The notes under the pieces were generated by a model. The model did no database searches. It worked only from the letters and a program-made list of their open reading frames with translations, and had not been told where the DNA came from. From Triops longicaudatus (Eukaryota > Arthropoda > Branchiopoda > Notostraca > Triopsidae): DNA of 64,000 nt. The position numbers were made by a program, and so were the translations under genes. Shown here piece by piece: positions 1 to 14,300 of this stretch. Location: the NCBI GenBank assembly GCA_022885665.1, contig JAGQDJ010000214.1, positions 1 through 64,000 of the forward strand, read 5' to 3'. Position 1 is the first letter of the stretch; every line of letters begins with the position of its first letter.

Positions 1-2362
1 TATATATATAAAAGTGCAACGTGAAAAATACACATAAACGTCATTAAGACGAAAGTCATGAGAACTTCTCAGCATTGCTCAACAAATATCAACGGTGAGA
101 ACGAGAACCGTATCGAGGAATAATCTCGTAATATCTCATTAATGTGTCCCGGCTCTTTCGTACATACCGTTAATAAAGCCACAGGGGAGATAAAAGGTCG
201 AATTTCAGCCGTTTTGGGCCGTCTTTGTAAGAGTACGATCGAAAAACCTTTCCTGGAGACGAGCCGAGATCTTAATTAAGACAATATTGTGTGTATGGCG
301 CTGTGATTATGTCTCCTTTGTGGGAATGAAAGACAAGAGAGAGATAACGCAATTTGCTTCCTATTTTTTAAACGAAATTCTTTATATTTCTATACTTTGT
401 ATAACAAACGTTCAATCCCTTTCTTAAGTCTATTGAGTCTATGATACGTTGTTGAAACGTCCTACCTCGACGTATATAAACATTAATTAAACCGCGAAGG
501 ACGGCATTTTTTGAAGTTGAAGGCATACTTTGTTCTCAACGAACTTCCTTGTATCTTATTAGAGGTTTAACACCTTTTTTACGTTCCTTAGTCGTAAAAC
601 TCGTTGAGAATCTATTGTTCTATAGTACTGAAACCGAAAGTTCCAATTCCCGGTCTATTTTCGCCCTTTTATAATTTCACACATGACCTTTTCGTTGCTC
701 TCTTAAATCTGTTTACCTTTCGCTAAACGACGCGAGTCAGTACTCCAGGTTTTACAACTTCCACTCCCCGAGCTTATTTGTAAGTTTTCAAGAGCTCATT
801 CCCCCTCCGAGTTTACGAACGCTGGCTGAATCTTTAAAACGATCTCTTGCGTAAAAAAGGCGTAAGAGGATCCTTTCAAGTCTACCAGGTTCGGTTTTCA
901 CGACTGTCTTAAGTGAAAGCGATAAGAAGGCGGTATCAGACACCCCGAGAGCTGTCAGTATTTGTTTCAGCGAGAAACGTTTCTGTATTCTCTTTCGCCC
1001 AATTGCGTAATCTGTCGCAATCCCTGTTCTCAAGTTTTAATGAAGAAATATGGCCACTTTGTGGGATCTCTTGGCCCTTCACCACCTTTTTCCGTGTCTT
1101 TAAAATTTGCCTTAAATCTTGTATATATTTCCTCTCTACCTTTCTTTTTTTCTTTTTTTTTTCATTTCCTTTTTTTTATTTTATTTTATTAAATTTTTTG
1201 AAGGAATATTCAGCGTTTCTTTCCATAAAGGCTTGCTTCAAAGCATTGCTTGTAAGTAATCTGATAGCAGCAATACGTTGCGCCTGTGCGAGCCTGCATT
1301 GCTGTCTCACGCACACACATTCTTGTCATACATTCCGTGGTAAAGTCAAGGCAACCGCGTCCTATCAACGCTAGTTCGCCCGCCAACTCGCGTAGGATCT
1401 GTGCTCATGTGATCTGATTCAGGACAAAAATTTCTTTCCAAAATTGCGTTATCGTCCCTTGTCGGAATACATTGCTTCCTTACGGAATACATTTCTCCCA
1501 AGCATGCAAACCCCATTGGTAAGAATGTGAAAGTGAAGCATTTAAATTTTCTCTTTCAACAAATTCAGTTTATTTTTTTTTTTTCTACCGTTTAAAGCTT
1601 TTTGTGCTCCTAGATTTTTTTGATTCTGGGAAGAATTGGAAGCATAGGCGATGTTTTTAGTCCTAGAGAGATTGGGTAGGCTGGAAAGGACAGCTTCAAA
1701 CCCTTTTTTTCAAGTGTTTTTATCTGGTATTTTTTCTTACTCCCATTTCTTCTTGGGGACCTTGTTGTAGCCTTACATCCCCAGATTTTTTTTATTGTTT
1801 TCTTTCGCATGAGTGGATTCGTAGGGATGGACTAATCCAGAGTAAAAGGAACGCCGTCCAATAAGTAAATTCTAAGAGGGTGCAACAATACGTAGTTCTG
1901 AGCCATGTCGTATTGATTGACTAGACCATAGTTCTTGTCAATCTCCTTCTCGGACTCGTTCTTTCTGCCTTTTTGTAGTGGAATTTTTGGAAGGTTCGTT
2001 TTCAGAGTCTTTGTGAACTTGTCATTCGCAACGACGCGGTTGTTAAACAGGGAGTAACGCCTCTTGCAAGAGTCTCATGTTTGCTTGTTTTTAGTTTTCA
2101 AAGTCGGAAACTTTTCATCTTCAACAATGTCTCTACAAGTAACTTCGTATGACGTGCTTATGACGTGCGAAGAAAAGGTGGAGTACAAGGCTGTTTTATG
2201 ACAAAGAGGGCTGGAGAAAGGGACACGTCCGAAGTTAATTAGAGAATTAATGAGCGAGATGTGTGTAATGCAAAGCACTAATTGGCTCTGCAATTGTGTT
2301 TGTGTGTTCTTTTTGGGGCTGTTTTGTTGCGTTTTCGGTGGACTTTTGGCGTAAAACAGAAA
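1..2362. other. Upstream region without a recognised gene
   Basis: This stretch lies upstream of the kinase start codon and presumably holds its promoter and 5' UTR, but no clear TATA box or initiator stands out. It begins with a short TA run (1-10) and has a T-rich tract at about 1145-1200. The open frames seen here are short and follow the base composition. Confidence 0.5.
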
Positions 2363-5300
2363 ATGCCGGGAGAAAAAGCGTTGGAGTTTGTCAGAGTCAA
2401 ATTTCTACAAGTGGACTGGGGAGAAGGCGGGGTTGGACGACAAGTGGTCCGCGATCCGTACTGTGCGGTGGCAATTAAAGAGGCAGTTTCCGGAACAGGT
2501 AACGAGACAGGGGAAATAATTATGGCAAGAGCAAGACAACCATTAGTAAATTACAAAAAAAGAGCGTTTACAGGAAATTACAGGAAAATGTTTGCAAAAA
2601 ATGTGAAGCGTTAGAAACGCATTTAGCCGTCTGATTTTACGTATTATACTTTCAACGCTAGAACTTGTTTCATTTTTTGAATTAGCAAAGGTAGACTTTT
2701 AAAAGATTTCAGTCTGTTGGGCGTCTGTTCAATGAAAACAAGTTTCCTGATTTGAACTAATGGGCCATTAAATCTATTTTTGTTGATGTGTGAAGTTTTA
2801 ATGCAGCAATGTTTTGAGTTAGCGAAAATTCCGTCGAAAATTGTCGTAATTTTAGGAAAAAATAGAGATTGGGAAGTCAAAATTCTTAGTAACGAAATGT
2901 AAACATGTTTATACTTTTCGAAAATACTTGTTAGAAGACTTGTAATTGAATTTCCTTGATAAACACGGATCTAATTTTCTCATAACTCGTATAATAGACT
3001 AAGCAAATACAAATAAAGTGAAAATTATTTTAGAATTCTTGGACAAATTTCATAGAACTCTTAGAATTCAGTTGAATTAATTTTTAATGCAATTTCAAGA
3101 ATATAAGACCACGGTCTAAACCATTTACGGTTTAAACCAGTAACGTAGGGAGCTCTGGCGGGCGATTTTGAAAACGCACTTGATACTTCGTGAAGCTTTT
3201 CCACTAGTAAAGTTTTGCTTCTATTTCCAAGTTTGGTAGCATCAAGCTTTCTTAGGAATTCTCGTCTCAATAATACGTCAATTCTCTGGGTGTTAATAAT
3301 AATTTTTTTAATGCGACTTTTTTTATTTTTGGCATTTAAGAACTATCCTTTGATTCAGAACGACACGTACATATTTTTTGTGTGCGTTATTTTCGTCGTT
3401 TTAACCAAATTTTCGCACTCAGGTGACACAGGCGTGCAGATTGTTCAAAGGAAAAAGCCCAGATTGGTGGAATGGAGCGAGTGTGTCGACGTGCCTTTAG
3501 CCCGCGGGGTTTTGTTACACGTCGTCCTCATGGAGCGCTGTCGGATCGGCCCTTTTCCCCAAACCACGCCTATTGGCATCAGTGGCAGTGGGAGTGGAGG
3601 AATTAACACCCGCCACGGACTTTTTGGCGGCCTCACCAGCCCGGTGCTCGAAATTCCCAACGCTAGCAGTGATCACGCCCTCTTTCTATTCAACAAACAC
3701 CAGAAATGCATGGCTGATTTACTGGTGGGCGTGCAAGTGCTGGTGGATAAGGCTCGTCGCGCCCCTGGTGGTGAAAGTCTTTGGGTAAATATCCTCTCTT
3801 TCGTTTTTTTTTTTTCCTTTTGTGAACTGCAATTTAGTGAGCGATCCCTAATTGAACTGCGATTGCTAGTACTTTTTTTTACTGATACCCAAAAATACTT
3901 ATCCAAACGTTCTTAACACACCAGGAAAAAATTAATTGCGCAAAAAATTGCGTCACAAGCTACGTCGTTACCCGGAATTTTTTTTTATTTTTAAAGAAAA
4001 GGTTACAGTAATTTACGCTGGCTCGAAAAGCAGTGGGCGGGGCCAATTACGAAGGTTAAGGCTGGAAAAATTGACGGTGATGGAAAAGGTTTCAGTTCGA
4101 GTTTTGCGGCAAAACGGGGTGAGGAAAAGGGGCGGGGCAAATGAGGATCTAAATAGGCACTATCAATAACGATTTTCATCCATCAAGTGGCACATTTTGG
4201 AGCTGGATTTGATTATTTTGCTTTCTGGGGGAGAGTTTGGGCTCTGAGCTGCGTTTTCTGGCACGGAAGAGGGAGAAAATTTGGTGAGTAATCAAATATG
4301 TCACCTGGTAAGGCCCCCATTTTCTTGAGCTGTGTTGTTTCGGGGCGATGGCAGGGGGTGAAGTTGGAAATCCTGGGGTTTCTCAGCTTGAAGAAATGGA
4401 ATATGGGGAGATAACGCAGTGTGAGGAGAGAAACGGCAAGATGCAGTTGCAGGCTTGATTAGAATCGATAGGTTGTGGGAGTTTGCCCAGAAATTTATTT
4501 TCGGGAGCAAATATGTGAGACACGGGGGTCGAAATGGGATTTTTAGTCGATTTTCGGGACCGAAAATCTGTGCCGGTAAGCTGAACGCAATTTCTTGTAG
4601 AGCGCTAATAGGAGTAGCAATATATTGATAGAAATAAATATAAATATAATATGGGAATATATAGAAATATAATATTAGTAGAAAAATATGCTCAGTATCG
4701 ATTTTTTTTTTTAAATAAAGAAATAAAAGCAGAAAATCTCTTTATACATCGTAGAGAAAATGTTTGTTGATAGACTCGTTTGTTTACAAAAATAAGTGAA
4801 CAAATGAAAGTTTGTAGTATTTTTGGTAAAAAAAAGTAATTTGAAAATGGGTTAAAGAGTTTCTGTCGCTTGAGGACGAACAGTGTCGCGCACGAGACAT
4901 ATTGTTTTCTTCTCCTTACTTCGAAGGTCTGGTTCTGATATATGAAGAAGGTTTACTTTTGTTGGTTAGGTATAAGTTGTTTTCTGCTTGTGTGACGTAT
5001 TTACTGAGTGCGTTTTGAATAAAATATTACTCATGAGGCGTTTCTTCATATAATCACGGTGTTACCATGGGTACTGTACTATACATTTTAGGTTTTTCTC
5101 TTGTTCAACATTTTTCCTTCACAATAAAATGGACGACGAGAAAGTGCCCATCCTTTTTATTCTATTTTTTTTTTATTTATTTATTTATCTTTTTTAAAAA
5201 AAACACTGGTCGGTGCTTAAAGGTTTGTTGCTCTACCAGGCTTCTAAGCATGGTTAGACGATTTTATTGTTGAACTCTTTGAAGTTAACATGAGTTGTTG

Positions 5301-8300
5301 AATGCCTGTTCATCTGGAAGCCACTTAAGAATAACGATTGAGTCCAACAAGACTTTGTTCAACTACGACATGAACCTACTGTTACTGGATTTTTAGAATG
5401 CACATAATTCATATCTTTTTTTTTCTTTTGATTTAAAAAATTGTTTAAACGCTTTCATTTTTCTCTCCAGTTTTTATGTAATTGAGAGAAAAGATTTGTT
5501 TTCAGTACTTAAGCTTTCGAGTTAGGAAACTACAGGTACAGCAATTCTCGTGTTACGCCTTCTTTGGTTTCGACTTTCCGTTAGTGGTCGGAATAAAGAC
5601 TGGCTGAGTTGTTCTTCGAGATTGGTTAATAGCGTTGTTATGATAGCGAGCGAGCCGAAATTTCCCATTAAGAGAGAATATAGGGTATAATGATCTTGAT
5701 GTAGAGATGTTTAGTAACGATCGAGCAACGATCTGTATCACATTTCCTGCGTCGTCCAATAATCTGAACACTGCTTGTTTTTCGTCTAATTCGAGGAAAA
5801 TACACTCCAATATATGAAACTCAGGCATTTTGTCAAAAGTTAAGATCATATGTAAATAATTTTGATGAGTTTAGACTGTCGAGGTCAGGGTAGATATTTT
5901 TTTATTATACAGTTCTTAAATTCTTTATTACGTGTACCTACAAAATATATGCGTAAACTCGTATTTCTTCGTTTCGAGTGATGAAAAGTCGTTTTGCAGT
6001 CAAATGGCCAATAGTAGAGAAAAAAAGCAACGCTTGTTCTGCCTAAGGAAACTGAGAAAAATTCAGACTTCTGACATTTTCAATAGAATGTAGGAAAAAC
6101 GTTGAACCCGACGTTATTCGTGAAGCCAATTCTATCGAAATTGTTTTGCTTAAACCAAGTGAATTAAGATATGTAAGTAAAAATTGCCTAAAGTGAATCG
6201 AGGATCGCAAAACTAATCGAAACTGTAAGTTATGCCACTAGATGGCGGTACTCACTTCCTCTGAATTGGCGTTACTTTTCGCCACGTGGCCTATTGGTCT
6301 AGCACCCCTAAAGCGCTCTGTTTTTCACGCATTTAGCTTTCCATTTCCTCAACTTTACTTTTTCATTACTATATACACTTATCTTTCACCTGAATAAATA
6401 TTTTAGGTAATTACGATTTAAGCAACGTTCTCAGATATTCGGAAACAAGTAGATTTTTCCCAAAAAACACCCCAGAAACGCCACCTATATTCCACTTGCC
6501 TTATTCCTTTTCCGCTACCGAGCCGAAATGAGTGAAATCCTCGTCTTTTTGGCGGGAATCCAGTCATTGCATTCCTCTTTTCTTCATTCTCTAACCTCCC
6601 CTTTTCCCCCTCTCTTTCTTCCCCCAAAGCCCGTTTCTGTACTTTCTCAGCTTTGCTCTCACCCAAACACATTTTAACCCTTGTATGCAAAATCCCTTCC
6701 CCATACTCTCTTTTAAACCACGCTTTTAAATCTCCCCCCAAATCTCCCTGAAGGTGTCAAGAAAAAGGGACCTCCACTGAGTACTCAAGTACGAAGCTGA
6801 AAGCAAAAGAGAGGCGAGTATCTGCCCCAGCCAAAGTAGATGTAGATGCAAAAGCGAGAAGGAGGAGCGAAACAAATTCCATCCAGATCTTTGAGGAACT
6901 ATTTTAGGGCACTACCTCGGTCGTCAGTCGACCAAGCAACAGCTTCCCAGCTTCTCAAACGTTTCTCTCGCTGTTACTTTCAAAAGCTCTTTTTTTGGTA
7001 CCAAAAAATGGATCGGTGAATTTTCGTCTTTTGCCCCATTTTCCAAAACCTTTCGAAATTTTGCTTACCCAAGCTTGTGTGAAAGAATAAGAAATTTGTG
7101 GGCCGTTTTATTGCTGCGACCCCAATTCATCATGCCACCTGGGGTTATTTCACCGTTCAAAGCCATTCAATGGCCGATACCTTCGACGTTTCACTCGCAT
7201 TCCGGGGCCATATAAAAAAGCGTGGTTCGTGAAAGAACGGCAGGCGGGGTTTAACGCCTTTGGTAGCACCTTTTGGGGGTGTTTTGCCCTCCCAAAAAAA
7301 TTAAAGCTAACGCTGGAATCGCCAAGTCTTAGTGATTCTCCGAGGATCAGTGTTCAGAGCAGACATGTGGAGTTTGGAATGTTTCTTACTCAAGGAATTA
7401 TGACGCAATAAACACGGTTGACTCACGCGGTGAGTTGGCCAATGGGGCATTGTTACTCCATGGTGACACGAGGCAGGATTTAAGGTGGCAGGATATCAGT
7501 GGCAGAGGAATTCGGGAACGCTATGAAGCGGTGACGTTTCCCAGCCCTCTGGTGGAAGAATTGGGCCAAATCGAACCCGAATTGAAGAGCGTTGGCTGTC
7601 GACAAAAGAAAAGCTCAGTTGCCCATTGTTGAGTGGTGTTAAGCCATGGCGCAAAGGGCGGTTTTAGCAGGGTGAAGGTATCGAACTTGGCGACTGGTGA
7701 CGGGTGTAAGAAGGAAGACATAAAGTGCCAGGAGAGGTGATGGTTTAAGATTGCGTGTGACAATATGATGTTCACGGGGTCCCATGCCAAGAAACGCAGC
7801 AGTAGCAGTACTTCACATAAGCGACTTTTGTCGCAAGAACGGCATGGCGTAGAACGTGGTTACGGTGGGGGGAGTGGAGGGCTAGGGGGAGGAGTGGGAG
7901 GGGCAGAACGGTTCGAACGGAGTCGTTTAAGTTACCAAGAGGTTGGGTATATATTTATTCCTTTTTTTGTTTTACTTTAAGGCTTTGTGTGTGTGCGTTT
8001 TTTCACGTTCGTTCGTGACTTTGTCTTTTTTTTTAAACGCCGGCCGGACAGACACGCCCCCTGGGCGAATCACAGGCAGATTTTTCACGTGCTACCACAA
8101 AAATCACTCAGTAAGAAGAAAGTTTGACAGCAATTTTTGAGAAATGAAATGAGTTTGGAAATTCGTGTCGATTTAGGGCGAAATAGAGAAACTACTTAGG
8201 TTCCGAAAATAACTTTTAAAAAAATAGGTTAGTGAAAAGTTTTAATCCATTTTAGGACCAGGTGACGTAAAGCTTGAGGAGTTATTAATGCTGTACTCAT

Positions 8301-11300
8301 TAAGTTATGACGTCCAATTAATCTCACTCAGTTATTAATGCCTCCTGACGGGCTTATTATTCATGCACGTCGTCCATACGCGCATGCTAATTAGTAAACC
8401 TTCATTTCGGACTGTTTTAAGGAATATTAAGCCATGAGAATTAATTTCTTTCTTTTAGTTTGAAAATCCTTTCCTCTGCTACAGTTTTAAATAAAGGTAC
8501 AGAAAGGTTAAGAAATGACAAGTCTTGGAAAGATATCCTTAAAAGTGTTGTGTTGCTATTGTTGTGTTTTAAGTAAACGTTACGGCTAAATTACCCAGAA
8601 AATCGGCGTTGCATTTCGAAAAAGGAGTTTAGTGCGTATTGCTGTTTCGTTTCGTGATCTGACAGAATTATTTAGGAAGATAGCAGTTGAGGAGTTCTGT
8701 TGCACAACGAGGACACGAGAAAATCACGGAGGAAATGGAATATCTGATAGCTGACATCAAAGAAGCTTAAGTAGGCCTAGGGTGTCTAGATAGATGGTAT
8801 TGCGTTAGGGTTTTGCCGCATGGAATAGATTTTGGAGGCAGTTTTAATCTACCGTACACCAAAGCCTTTCTCCAACAGCTCGAATATAGTTGTTGTGTGA
8901 ACTACTCAGTTATCAGTTGATTCTTGTATTTTATCGGTAAACGTGGAGTTGGGCAAAATCTCTAGTTTTTCTTTCTAAAAATATTTTTTTTTCTTACCAC
9001 GTGAAATTGACCGTGTTAAAAGTTTTCGCATTTTATACTGTAACAAGATTTAAAAATATTCTGAAGGTACTATATTGCACAGTCATTGTAATGAATTAAA
9101 ATCAATTTGGTAACGACGATGCTTTAGTATTTAATTATATCCTTGTTTAAAGCATTTCCCATTAGAAATCAAGTCGGCTTCACTTTTACTCTTGGGCGAA
9201 AATTCCAAGGATAAATAGGCTTACCCGTGAGTCTGTCTATTTTTCACGTCTGTCAGAATCTATGAAAGCAACTACAGCATAGAAAATTAACCATAAAACT
9301 TCGAGAAAAATTATGTAAATAATTTTATATCAATAATGCACTATATATCACACAGAAAAACATCATATTTTGAAGCTAGACAAATTAGAAAACTTAAAAT
9401 GATTTGTACGCAGTGAAGACAGAAAAAAGCCAAATTATGAATGGAATGAAACATAAAACTATTCCTCAAATATTCACACCCAATTGCTATTCGTTTATAA
9501 AAAAGTGCCTCTTAAAAAAATGGCCATTTGAAAGTAAAAAAAAAATGTAAAAAAATTGCCATTTGTATTAATTTTCTATGCACGCTGCTTACAATCAAAT
9601 AAAGAGAATATTTCTGTACAGTGAAAATAGTCGATTAGGAGAAGTAACGTCATTCGGTGTGGGTCTATAAATTCCTTGTGTGACTAGCAAGTTAATTGTG
9701 ACATCTCCGGATTTGTCGTTTTTTTACTACTTATTGAAAGACCGAGCTAATGCTCGTTCCTTTAAATTTTTCAGTATTTTTTCCTGTCGTAGCCTGTTTC
9801 TCGTAGAAACTGCATATGCTTTCATTTAATTTGTATTAATATTCGTACCAGGTACATATAATAGGGAAAAGGGCGTTTATTGCTGGTCTCAATTTATGGG
9901 ACGTTAAAATATTTTAGGCATGGCAATAGCAAACACGTATCAAAGCGATGATTAGCCATGTTCACGCACGAGTAAACTCGAGTGACGTCCAATTGTGATA
10001 CGTATGACTCCACAAAGGGTTTAATTACGCGGCTAGCGGTTGATTCAGTCGAATTAATGCCAGAAATGTGTCAACGTGTAGCTTCCGAGAACACGTGCTT
10101 AAAATGTCTCCAGCAACGTGTTGGAATACCTCGCGTTGCACATTTATTGAACACGGTTTCCTAACCAACTCTTGACCAAGCTAAAGAAGAAGCAATTAAC
10201 TAAAATAGTAACACCTAAGCTTTGTAACTACGTTGAATCTAAACGCATGTTGCATCGCCCGTCTTGATATGAGTCACAATTCAAAATTCTTTATATTTTT
10301 TAAAATTTTAATAACTTTTATAATTAGTTTTAACCTAAATATACGCTAGAACAACGTACAATAGAAAGGTATTTAGCCACGTTTGAGAATTTCTGCGTTA
10401 GAGCACTGCTTGTCAGTACTCGCAGTAAATAAATTGTGCTGGGCGTTTCCAAGAACCGTCCAAAGACCGTAAACTGGCCACTGGCCATTACTTTCCACAC
10501 TAGAAGACCTGTAAAATACCTGACAATGAAACGTTCTTAACAACGAAACGGAAAGTGGTACACACGTGGAGCCGCTTGTGGTGTTTCGGTACAGTGAAAC
10601 CTCTAGAGTGCTTAAAGGATCTTATCGTTCAGAAAGACTCATAAAAAGGCGTCATAATCAAGAATAGAAATACAGAATCTGATCCATTCTTGCGCTTGTC
10701 ACGTTTTGCAGCACACAACGTATATTTGAAGCTGCAAAGAGTACCGTAAAGCTTTTGTTGAATAAGTGCAATAAAGGGGCGTGGTCGACATACCAGATAG
10801 CTCAAGCGGAACAGCGTTACATAAAAGATTTGATATCAATTTTCATGTCGTGAACGATATTTGGGGCGTTTTAGCTCAGTGTAGTGCGTTTCTATGGCGC
10901 TAGTAATGAGCCGATGGGATTTTGGGCAGCTATCGTATGTTCTCGTGACAACATGAGATCAAAGAGAACGGAATTGATGACGTTGCTACTAAAACTGAGT
11001 TTCGGATTGCGTGGCCGTAATACGGACGCAAGAATACGTTAAGAACGCAAGGAATGTGCCCTTCGTAATGCGATTAACACCTTAATTTGGCTGACACAGT
11101 GGGCGTGTTGCAGAAATTTCCATGCAGCATAAAATTCTGTATTTCTACAATTTTTTTTCTTTAAGAATTTCCTTTATCATTATTTCATTTTTTTTTTCCT
11201 TTTCGCGATTTGGGGTTTGGAAGAAATCTAAATGATCAAACTATAATTTAGATTTCTAGTCTAATCGATTTTATTTAATTATTAATAGGAACAGTGTTTA

Positions 11301-14300
11301 ATTACCAGTTTGAAAAATTTGTCAGCGATTTTGTTTCTTCACTGCATTGCATCTTAACATGTCTGCATTCCGTTTCTGCATTGCTTGACTGTAAAACCGG
11401 ACTTTTCGTCACCGACTTAGGGCCCCGCCCCCGTCCTAAATTCCTGCGAGGTATTGCACCCTATTTCAGATCGATTACAAAGTCAAAATACCAACGCGAG
11501 AAGTCTTCGCCGAATTCCCCTTTCAAACGTCTATTTTTAGGAATTCGTGAAGCGTAAGACGTTGAAAAATGCACTGTTTCCTCACTCGATCGGGCCCAAA
11601 GGGCGTTTTTCCTTGATTATGGCGGTCGTTTTCATAAAAAAAATACACAGCAAAGGGAGCTAAGGAAAAAGTAGGATGTGATGGAAGGGAAGAATAGGAA
11701 ATAAATTAAATAAAGCCAAGGTTGGGCAGAAATAAGAAAAAAGGGAAGGAATGGAAATGTGGCAAAACTTTTGCGCCCAATAAAGTGTAAAACCTTTCTC
11801 ACAGCGATACCAATAAAGCCCTCAGGCAAACGTGCCAACACATTTTTGGCATAACGCACCTTGCACACCTAAAAAAAGAAAAAAACGAATGGAAAACTTG
11901 GAAAAAAAAGAAGAAAAACTCATCCATTCATTTTTCTTCTTTGCGCAGTTAAAGTTGCGACCTTCAGGACGACTCAATGTACAAGTTCGACACTTCCGAG
12001 AAGGAGAAGGTAAGGAATATTGAAATTTTGATATCCTACCATTTAGCATCTTGCAGAAAAAGAAAAAAAAGTTGAGTACCGCGTACCCGTCAGAATAGAG
12101 GAGAAATAAAATAAAAGAATAAGAAAAACCGGGAAAAGTTTTTGGAAATTATCAATCATAAGTTCATTCAAACAGAATTTTAAATATAACTCGTTAATGA
12201 AACTTTGTTCAGAGAATCAATTAGCCTTTTTCGGAATTAAAAGCTTTATTTTTCAGAGCTGTAAAATTAGCAAATAAAAAGCTACTTATTTTCGGGAACA
12301 TAACGTCAAGTTTTTCTACATTTTTCTAGTTTTTCTACAAGTATGCGCTGGTTAAGCCAGCTAAGTATGTTAAGGTAGAACATAATTCGAATGAGAAATT
12401 CAGTTTTAAATCGTCCAGGATTCTGTTCGCTTTTGTTTGGGCTTTGATTGTATGTTGTTTCTTGTTGCAGTTTCCGTGCTAGAAAATGACGATTTCGGAG
12501 TCGGAGGAGGAATTACAAGACGGAGAGGAGCCATCAAGCACCAGAAAGTCCATGAGGTCAAAGGTCACAAGTTTGTGGCCAAGTTTTTTCGCCAACCCAC
12601 CTTTTGTGCCTTCTGTCGGGATTTCCTATGGTAGATTTCTTTAATTGCCTTTAACTTTCTCTTAAAATTCACTAAAAGTATAAGTTCAACATGTTTTTTA
12701 AAATTCAAATCTTAGTATTATTTAGTTTAAAAATGTCACTAGCAAAAAATTCATGGAAATTCGTTTCGCTTCTACGTCCGTCAATCCAATTTTGTCTTTG
12801 TAAAAGATAGTTCAAATTCAATGAATTTGAGTTGACTTTAATTCAGATTCAAATAAAGGAATTGCCAAGCGCTTCATGCAGAGAGTGATTGTTTATGTGT
12901 TGTTTGGTTATTATAGAAATATAATTTTATTTTTATTTATTGTTTATTTTAGAAATAGAATTTAAACAGAATTTTATGTTTGTTTTGCAGGGGATTTGGA
13001 AAACAAGGTTACCAATGTCAGAGTAAGTATTAGCCCATATTCTATTTTCTCTATTGGCAATCGTTCTCTTCTATGTTTATAACTACGTAAGAAGGGAGCA
13101 AAAAACCGTTTGGAATACTAATGGAATTTGTGGGGAGTCTATAAATTGATACCCTTAAAATCTATTTTTAAGAGAAGAGCGGGGTGGAATAGAAACATAC
13201 TGTGTGCGAGAAACGAAAAGCGTGAAGATCGTAACGCACTTTTTTGGGGTTCCTTTTCAGCTGAGTTGATGAAACCCCGGGGTTGAAGGGTAAATGGAAC
13301 TTGTTAACAAGCTTGGTCCTATGAGAAGTATTTCTGCACCTTTTTGGGTATAAAAAGAAGGAAAAATTCTTGAACTATTTACAGCTGCAGATAAAGATCA
13401 GCTGTCTGCCAAAAGTGATGAGCCGGAGATTGCTGCAAAAATCAAAAAAAGCGCCGAGTTCACTTTCGGGATTTTTAAAGTTTTTTTTTTTGGTGTTATT
13501 TTTTACAGTTTTGGCCAAAAAGGTCCATTACATTAGAGACGAATGTGGAATCCGGCAAGGATGAGGGATTTATAACCCAGTGACTATCATATGCTTTGAC
13601 TCAAGACTGACATGATGGAACCTTAACTCATTTCTTTGAGCTTTTTTCTCACTTGCTTTGAATGACGCTTGGCTCCTCACGAAGTAGGTGGGAGGGTACA
13701 AGTGGAGTGGCAGAGAAGGGTTGAAACTGGGGTTAAAGTCAGTGACTAATTATGTTCCTTCGGAGAGAACCGTGTACTTTTATTTATGACGAGAACTGTT
13801 TTGGAATTTTCTTAATTTATTAGGAAGACATAAAAAAGTTTCCCAAGAATCAAGTTACAATTAGTGACCGAGCTCACTAATCATATCTGTGTTATGTTCC
13901 AGCAAGTTTTTTTAATTTTCATTGTGATTTTTGAAATGTCATACGTTACACGCTCTGTATATAATCTCCTGGATTTTAACAGAAAGCATGTATTTTTAAT
14001 TCTCACTAATATTTCTTGGAGAATTTAGTCAGCGAAAATTAGGCTCAGCGTAGTAGATTCGTTAACCGGCAACAGATGTCATTGGAAGATCTTCTTAGTG
14101 CGCTCAATTATTTTAAAAATTATTACAATTAGCTCAAAATTTTAAAAACAGCTCATTTTTAACTTATTCTAGTAAATATAACAGACTAAATTGACTAGAT
14201 TAATATAATGTAGTGCTTGCAATATAGATGGCGTTGCAGGTTTGCAAACAGAGACTTGAAGGCTACACGAACCTCGAGTTCAAATCGGACCAAAGAGTCC

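Noticed and set aside
913..1374. 153-codon frame rich in Phe and Leu
   Set aside because: It runs through a long T tract, and neither family features nor splice context support it.
5553..5849. 98-codon minus-strand frame in kinase intron 2
   Set aside because: The composition looks somewhat protein-like, but there is no recognisable family, promoter or poly(A) signal, and the length is within reach of chance.
6418..6741. 107-codon minus-strand frame
   Set aside because: It is rich in Arg, Lys, Gly and Glu because the plus strand is pyrimidine-rich; no domain is seen.
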